A stretch of 64,000 nt of DNA from an uncultured Steroidobacter sp. GTDB lineage: Bacteria > Pseudomonadota > Gammaproteobacteria > Steroidobacterales > Steroidobacteraceae. The position numbers were made by a program, and so were the translations under genes. Below the pieces are notes generated by a model that made no database searches, had not been told where the DNA came from, and saw nothing but the letters and a program-made list of their open reading frames with translations. The DNA lies in the NCBI GenBank assembly GCA_938008435.1, contig CALLKK010000009.1:186001-250000 (forward strand). Reading direction: 5' to 3'. Each line of letters opens with the position of its first letter. Position 1 is the first letter of the stretch. This document shows positions 60,401 through 64,000 of the stretch, piece after piece.

Positions 60401-60505
60401 GCGCACGGACAGACGCGACATCGCCATCAAGCCGATGATCGTCAGCAGCAAGCTCACGACCATCGCGAACACGGGCCGGCGAACCGAGACGTCCGAAAGG
60501 ATCAT
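57401..60505 (-). CDS. RND-type multidrug efflux pump, inner-membrane subunit
   Basis: A 1034-residue proton-driven exporter of the HAE1 (AcrB/MdtB/MexK-like) family with 12 membrane helices and two periplasmic domains. The N-terminus MILSDVSVRRPVFAMVVSLLL and the helix-4 proton-relay pair GIVVDDAIVVLENI (two adjacent Asp near residue 405) are standard. FFSGGSINIFSQIGCIMLIGLAAKNGILIVEF near 925 marks the second half. It overlaps the adaptor gene by 4 bases. No outer-membrane TolC-type gene is adjacent, so it may share one encoded elsewhere. Substrates unknown. Confidence 0.95.
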   Translation of the reverse strand: MILSDVSVRRPVFAMVVSLLLTIIGLMAMSRLSVREVPNTQPPIVSIDTVYRGASASVVESKITQPIENRIAGIEGIEKITSSSQDGRSRVTIEFSLKRDIDGAANDVRDRVARVLNDLPPEAEPPEISKVDTSSDPVMWLNVVSNQRNALELSDYVSRYLADRFSVVTGVAQVFIAGERRYAMRIWLDREALAARRLTVQDVEEALRAENVELPAGRIESIDREFTLRTDTGLRTPTDFAQLVVGRGPDGYLVRLGEVADVELSAEDLRSISRNDGQTGISLGIVPQSTANVLEVSSGVRAELERVKQTLPPDIDITISSDDSVFVRESLYEVVHALVVALILVLIVIYLFLGSVSATIIPAVTIPVSIIAACIVMAIAGFSINVLTLLGAVLAIGIVVDDAIVVLENIVRRIELGEPPLLGALEGSREIGFAVIATTLVLMAVFMPMSFIPGNVGRLFGEFGIAVAAAIAISAIVSLSLVPMLSSKVFVRGIERGRVAQTLDGFFRWLSAWYERSVRWALAHRPLVFASGAAAVALAVALFMALPSEYTPAEDRQRVWIAVTAPEGASLQYVDEYLKQVEKVVFEEVERGTVARFQTRLGGFGGGGDVNVGRLFLVLTSWDQRDESAREIAGRLRERLQDLPVRIGVGTPAGLGIRGGGAPVQIVLGGGDYEELAAWRDIIMAKAAENPGLTNIDSDFYPRKPQLNVSVDRNRAADLGVSLAAVGRTLETMMGSRIVTRFLDRGEEYNVILQARDEDRASPNDLNNIYVRSATTGTLVPLSNLVTVTETAGARELKRFNRLRSITITAHLKPGYSLGEALRYFEELVRTELPSHAQINYDGESREYVRSGGALYATFALALAIVFLVLAAQFESFKHPIIIMMTVPLAVAGALLGLYFSGGSINIFSQIGCIMLIGLAAKNGILIVEFANQLRDRGEEFMEAIVQASAIRLRPVLMTSLCTVFGAVPLMLATGAGAESRRAIGAVIVYGVTFSMLLTLYVVPVVYSVVAKNTLSPEHTSKLIEALRTQRARA

Positions 60506-61611
60506 GTCGGCGTCTCCACGGTCGGATGCGTCACGTCGGCCTGCACGCGTACGGGCAGACCGTCGCGCACGTTCAAGACGCCGTCGACGATCACGACGTC
60601 ATCCGGCGTGATTCCTGCGAGGATCTCGACCTCGCCCGGCCTGCGCCGGCCGATGCGCACCTCGCGCTTGCGCGCGAGCCCGCCGTCGACGACGAACACG
60701 TAGTGCCGATTGTCCTCGGGCACGATGGCGCGCTCGGCCAGCATGAGCGCTTCGGGCTCGGCCTGCACGAGCTGGACGGTCATGAACATTCCCGGATGCA
60801 GCCGCCGCTGCGCGTTGTCGATGAGCGCGCGGATCGTGACGGAGCGCGTGGCCGGATCGACACGGGTACCGATGCTCGCCACGCGTCCCTCGAACGAGAC
60901 GCCTGGATACGCATCGGTGCGCGCCACTACCGGCAAGTCGCGCTTCAGGATGGCGAGGAACACTTCGGGCACGGCGAAATCGAGCTTGACGACGCTCAAG
61001 TCGTCGAGCGTCGTGATCACCTGACCGGGATTGACCAAGCTGCCGACGCTCACGTTGCGCAAACCGACGCGCCCGGCGAACGGCGCGACGATCGTGCGAT
61101 CGGCGAGGCGCGCACGTGCCGCCGCTACGCGCGCTTCATTGGCGAGCAGCGTGGCTTGCAGCTGATCGCGCTGCGCTTCCGAGAGCGCCTGCGTGCGATA
61201 CAGCTCTTCGCTGCGCTTGAATTGACTGCGGCTTTCGCTCAGCGCCGCTTCCGCCGCCGCCAGCTCGGCGCGCGCTTCGGCGCTGTCGAGCTCGACGAGC
61301 AGCTGGCCCTTGCGCACGTGCTGCCCTTCCTCGAAGTGGATCGCGACGACGCGATCGGTCACCTTGGCCGTGATGTCGACGGATTCGTTCGCCCTGACGG
61401 TGCCGAGCGCTTCGACGGCTTGGGCGAAGGGTTTGATCTGCGGACGGGCGACGGCCACGCTGGCCGCGAGCGGACGCGGCCCCGCCGCATTCGCATTGGG
61501 TGCAGGCGGGCCGCCCGAATTCGCACCGAAGCGTAGCCAGACAATCGAGGCGACGACTGCCAACGCCGCAAGGCCGAGAACGAGCCCGCGGAAGTTCACA
61601 CGTTCTGACAC
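60502..61611 (-). CDS. RND efflux periplasmic adaptor (membrane-fusion protein)
   Basis: A 369-residue adaptor linking the pump to an outer-membrane channel. An N-terminal anchor (residues ~9-27) is followed by a lipoyl-like half (LGTVRANESVDITAKVTDRV), an alpha hairpin rich in Ala/Glu/Arg (~105-160), the second lipoyl half (ADRTIVAPFAGRVGLRNVSVGSLVNPG) and a beta-barrel ending VEILAGITPDDVVIVDG. It is first in the operon and overlaps the pump gene by 4 bases (ATGA). Confidence 0.94.
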   Translation of the reverse strand: MSERVNFRGLVLGLAALAVVASIVWLRFGANSGGPPAPNANAAGPRPLAASVAVARPQIKPFAQAVEALGTVRANESVDITAKVTDRVVAIHFEEGQHVRKGQLLVELDSAEARAELAAAEAALSESRSQFKRSEELYRTQALSEAQRDQLQATLLANEARVAAARARLADRTIVAPFAGRVGLRNVSVGSLVNPGQVITTLDDLSVVKLDFAVPEVFLAILKRDLPVVARTDAYPGVSFEGRVASIGTRVDPATRSVTIRALIDNAQRRLHPGMFMTVQLVQAEPEALMLAERAIVPEDNRHYVFVVDGGLARKREVRIGRRRPGEVEILAGITPDDVVIVDGVLNVRDGLPVRVQADVTHPTVETPT

Positions 61612-61772
61612 TATTCCACCGAGAGCAGCGAACGACGATGATGGAGCGGTCGTCGAAACGAGATGCTGCTAGGCACGCGCTCACGAGCGCGAACGACCGC
61701 AGTACCTCACGGTACTCAGCGCGCGCGCCAACGCCAGCAAAGAAAAGTGAAATTGCCGGCTACGTCCGTTTA

Positions 61773-62717
61773 TTAGGCCGGCTCGGCATCCGATGCGTCA
61801 GAGATGCCCTCAAACAGCGCCGTGCTCAGATAGCGTTCGCCCGTGTCGGGAAGCATGGCGAGGATGACCGAGCCTTCCGGCGCGTTGCGCGCCACCTGCA
61901 GCGCGGCGGCAAACGTGGCACCCGAGGAAATGCCGCAGAAGATACCCTCCTTGCTCGCCAGCAGCCGCGCCGTCTCGATCGCCTCCTCGTCCTTGACCTG
62001 CACGATCTGATCGGGCACCGAGCGATTGAGCACGCTCGGCACGAAGTCGGGCGTCCAGCCTTGGATCTTGTGCGGCTTGAACTCCCCGCCGCTCAACAGC
62101 GATGCGCTGGCCGGCTCGGCCACGATGATCTTGGTGTTCGGACGCGCCTTCTTGATCATCTCGCCGGCGCCGGTGAGCGTGCCGCCGGTACCCCAACCCG
62201 TCACCCAGAAGTCGAGGCGCTTGCCGGCGAAGTCGCTCAGGATCTCAGGCCCGGTCGTGTTGCGGTGGTACTCAGGGTTCGCCGGATTGTCGAACTGGCG
62301 CGCCAGGAACCAGCCGTGCTTTTTCGCGAGCTCCTCCGCCTTGCGCACCATGCCCGTGCCGCGCTCGGCGGCAGGCGTCAGGATCACCTTCGCGCCGAGC
62401 ATGCGCATGATCTTGCGCCGCTCGACCGAGAAGGTCTCGACCATGACTGCGACGAACGGATACCCCTTCGCCGCGCACACCATCGCGAGCGCAATGCCGG
62501 TATTGCCCGAGGTCGCTTCGACCACGGTCTGACCCGGCTTCAGCAACCCGCGCCGCTCGGCATCCTCGATGATCGCGATGGCGAGACGGTCCTTGACCGA
62601 CGAGAGCGGATTGAAGAACTCGCACTTCACGTACATGGTCGTGTGCGCGGGCGCGAGGCGATTGATCCGCACGATGGGGGTGCGACCGATGGTCCCGAGG
62701 ATGCTGTCGTAGATCAT
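61773..62717 (-). CDS. cysK: cysteine synthase A
   Basis: A 314-residue PLP enzyme that makes L-cysteine from O-acetylserine and sulfide. PLP-binding Lys is in NPLSSVKDRLA near residue 43. The substrate loop TSGNTGIALA is near 70, the phosphate loop GTGGTLTGAGEMI near 178, and GISSGATFAAAL near 265. PHKIQGWTPDFVP is typical of CysK rather than CysM. ATG 62717 gives the standard start MIYDSILGTIGRTPIVRI. Confidence 0.95.
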   Translation of the reverse strand: MIYDSILGTIGRTPIVRINRLAPAHTTMYVKCEFFNPLSSVKDRLAIAIIEDAERRGLLKPGQTVVEATSGNTGIALAMVCAAKGYPFVAVMVETFSVERRKIMRMLGAKVILTPAAERGTGMVRKAEELAKKHGWFLARQFDNPANPEYHRNTTGPEILSDFAGKRLDFWVTGWGTGGTLTGAGEMIKKARPNTKIIVAEPASASLLSGGEFKPHKIQGWTPDFVPSVLNRSVPDQIVQVKDEEAIETARLLASKEGIFCGISSGATFAAALQVARNAPEGSVILAMLPDTGERYLSTALFEGISDASDAEPA

Positions 62718-62825
62718 GGTTTTGGGAGGTGCGGTTGGAGTGAGAGGCCCAAGATTACGGCGGCAACACGATGCCGTCGAGTGGCACAACGAACACGAGA
62801 CAAACGATGCACTTCGTGCTGAGTC

Positions 62826-63923
62826 TCACGCGCCGCGCCGCCGCGCTCGACCCTCCTCATCGCGGGCACTCAACCACTTCGCGATGCACGTCGGAATCTG
62901 CGTTTGCGCTGCAGCGCTCACATAGATACCGATATGCCCACCGTTGAAACTGTGCTCGGTGTAATCACGCGTCCCCACCACCCGCGCGAGCGCACGGCTG
63001 GCATCGGGCGGCACCAAGTGATCGCGTTGCGCATAGATATTGAGAACGGGCATGCGCACGTTGCCGAGATCGACCCGCTCCCCGGCGATCTCGAGCGTGC
63101 CGTTCACGAGGCGGTTCTCCTTGACCAATCGATTGATGAACTCGCGATAGAGCTCGCCCGGGTGATCCGGGCTGTCGAAGATCCATTTCTCCATGCGCAC
63201 GAAGTTCTCGAGCGCCGCGCGGTCCGTCGGCTGATCGAAGATCGCGACGTACTTCTGGCTCATGAGCCGGTAGGGCATCAACGCGAGAAAGACAGCGTTG
63301 AGCATCGAGCCGGGCACGTTGCCCATCGTGTCGACCAGCGCATCGATGTCGATCCCGTCGCTCCACTTCGTGAGCAGATTGTCGGGCGTGCGGAAGTCGA
63401 CCGGCGTGACCATCGTGATGAGATTGCGAATGCGCTCCGGGCGCAGTGCAGCATGGCACAAGCTGAATGTGCCACCCTGGCAGACGCCGAGCAGATTCAC
63501 CTTGGACACGCCCGCATGCGCAGCGGCGGCGTCGATGCAATTGCCCAGATACCGCAGCGCGTAGTCCTCGAGCCCGCGCAAGCGATCCGCACCGTCAGGA
63601 TAGCCCCAGTCGATGAGGTACACGTCGATGCCGCGCTCGAGCAATCGCCGGATCAGCGAGCGATCCGGTTGCAGATCCATCATGTAGGGTCGATTGACGA
63701 GCGCATAGCAGATGACGAGCGGCGTGCGAAGACGCGCCGGCACGTTCTCATGCGGCTCGTAGCGATAGAGCACGACCTTGTCTTCGCGATAGATCGCCGT
63801 CTTCGGCGCGGTGCCGATCTCGGGATCGCCCACATCGGCAAGCGCTCGCGCGCCCTGCTCGAGGCGATTCAACCACTCGCTCATGCTGCGAGCGAGGAAT
63901 TCTTGCGGATTCGAGCCTGTCAT
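62826..63923 (-). CDS. phaC: class III polyhydroxyalkanoate synthase, PhaC subunit
   Basis: A 365-residue alpha/beta-hydrolase-fold synthase that polymerises 3-hydroxyacyl-CoA into storage polyester. Its length is that of class III PhaC (~355-365), not class I/II (~560-600). The nucleophile elbow is LLGVCQGGTFSLCH near residue 148, with Cys in place of Ser. Asp in PVLNIYAQRDHLVPP near 300 and His in FNGGHIGIYVSA near 330 complete the triad. Its ATG overlaps the stop of an upstream gene (ATGA), as expected for a phaE-phaC pair. Confidence 0.96.
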   Translation of the reverse strand: MTGSNPQEFLARSMSEWLNRLEQGARALADVGDPEIGTAPKTAIYREDKVVLYRYEPHENVPARLRTPLVICYALVNRPYMMDLQPDRSLIRRLLERGIDVYLIDWGYPDGADRLRGLEDYALRYLGNCIDAAAAHAGVSKVNLLGVCQGGTFSLCHAALRPERIRNLITMVTPVDFRTPDNLLTKWSDGIDIDALVDTMGNVPGSMLNAVFLALMPYRLMSQKYVAIFDQPTDRAALENFVRMEKWIFDSPDHPGELYREFINRLVKENRLVNGTLEIAGERVDLGNVRMPVLNIYAQRDHLVPPDASRALARVVGTRDYTEHSFNGGHIGIYVSAAAQTQIPTCIAKWLSARDEEGRARRRGA

Positions 63924-64000
63924 GAGCGGCGCCCCTTCTTCTTGGCCTTCTCTTGGGCCTTCTTTCCTGCGTCCTTGGCCGCGCTTCGTCGTGCAGCCTT
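63920..64000 (-). CDS. C-terminal end of probable PhaE (or phasin-like) gene, truncated by window edge
   Basis: Only the last 26 codons are visible before TGA at 63920-63922. They encode a strongly basic Lys/Ala/Arg-rich tail (KAARRSAAKDAGKKAQEKAK, then KKGRRS). The frame overlaps the phaC start by 4 bases. Position points to phaE, the partner subunit of class III PHA synthases. Such a tail is also seen in phasins of the PhaF type, so the identity is open until the rest is read. Confidence 0.6.
   Translation of the reverse strand, partial: KAARRSAAKDAGKKAQEKAKKKGRRS

Overview
The window is high-GC chromosomal DNA of a gammaproteobacterium. The housekeeping blocks fit: cutA-dsbD, aroQ-accB-accC-prmA-DUF3426-dusB-fis-purH-purD, divergent rhlB / trxA-rho, plsB and ttcA. 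A class III PHA synthase, an EpsL-like exopolysaccharide porin, a long TonB-dependent receptor and a large di-heme cytochrome suggest the Steroidobacteraceae/Nevskiales/Xanthomonadales side of the class. That placement is inference from gene content; no rRNA gene is present to confirm it. I see no tRNA, rRNA, CRISPR array, prophage, integrase or insertion sequence.

Region by region. (1) 1-6830, plus strand: the end of an exopolysaccharide locus, with a pyruvyl transferase-glycosyltransferase fusion (cut by the left edge), a Wzx-type flippase, an EpsL-like outer-membrane barrel, a membrane O-acyltransferase and a secreted GH16 glycanase. (2) 6930-12099, minus strand: a TonB-dependent receptor downstream of an OmpA-like lipid-free periplasmic/envelope protein and a di-heme c-type cytochrome. 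(3) 12754-15360, minus: GH43 glycosidase plus GPH-family sugar symporter. (4) 15901-18127, minus: groES-groEL behind a promoter overlapped by a CIRCE operator. (5) 18273-31232, plus: cutA-dsbD-tlpA, then shikimate, fatty-acid, tRNA-modification, Fis and purine genes. (6) 31257-42398, mixed: Ser/Thr kinase with an altered DFG motif, GNAT, DctA, a CheD-like protein, DUF2721, a VNG-repeat secreted protein, a metallo-beta-lactamase-fold hydrolase, an M20 peptidase and an EAL-CBS-GGDEF protein. (7) 42832-46504: rho, trxA and divergent rhlB. (8) 46535-57118: nucleotidase, DUF3301, YdcH-like, MscS channel, ArfB, phospholipase A1, PlsB, a small lipoprotein, a hydrolase, TtcA and an M32 carboxypeptidase. 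(9) 57401-64000, minus: RND efflux pair, CysK, PhaC and the end of a partner gene, probably phaE.

How they work together: region 1 would assemble, export, decorate and trim a polysaccharide. Region 3 imports and cleaves pentose-type oligosaccharides in the cytoplasm. Region 4 is the HrcA-type heat-shock unit. Region 5 joins reductant transfer to the periplasm (DsbD, TlpA) with core anabolism. Region 9 combines solvent/drug efflux, cysteine synthesis and carbon storage.

Most of the window is ordinary core genome. The least ordinary items are the pyruvyl transferase-GT fusion, a DsbD with two complete N-terminal alpha domains, the kinase whose DFG aspartate is glutamate, the degenerate CheD-like protein, the cytochrome/OmpA/TonB-receptor unit, and a family of short dispersed intergenic repeats. 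I did not find a convincing defence, mobile or wholly new multi-gene system.
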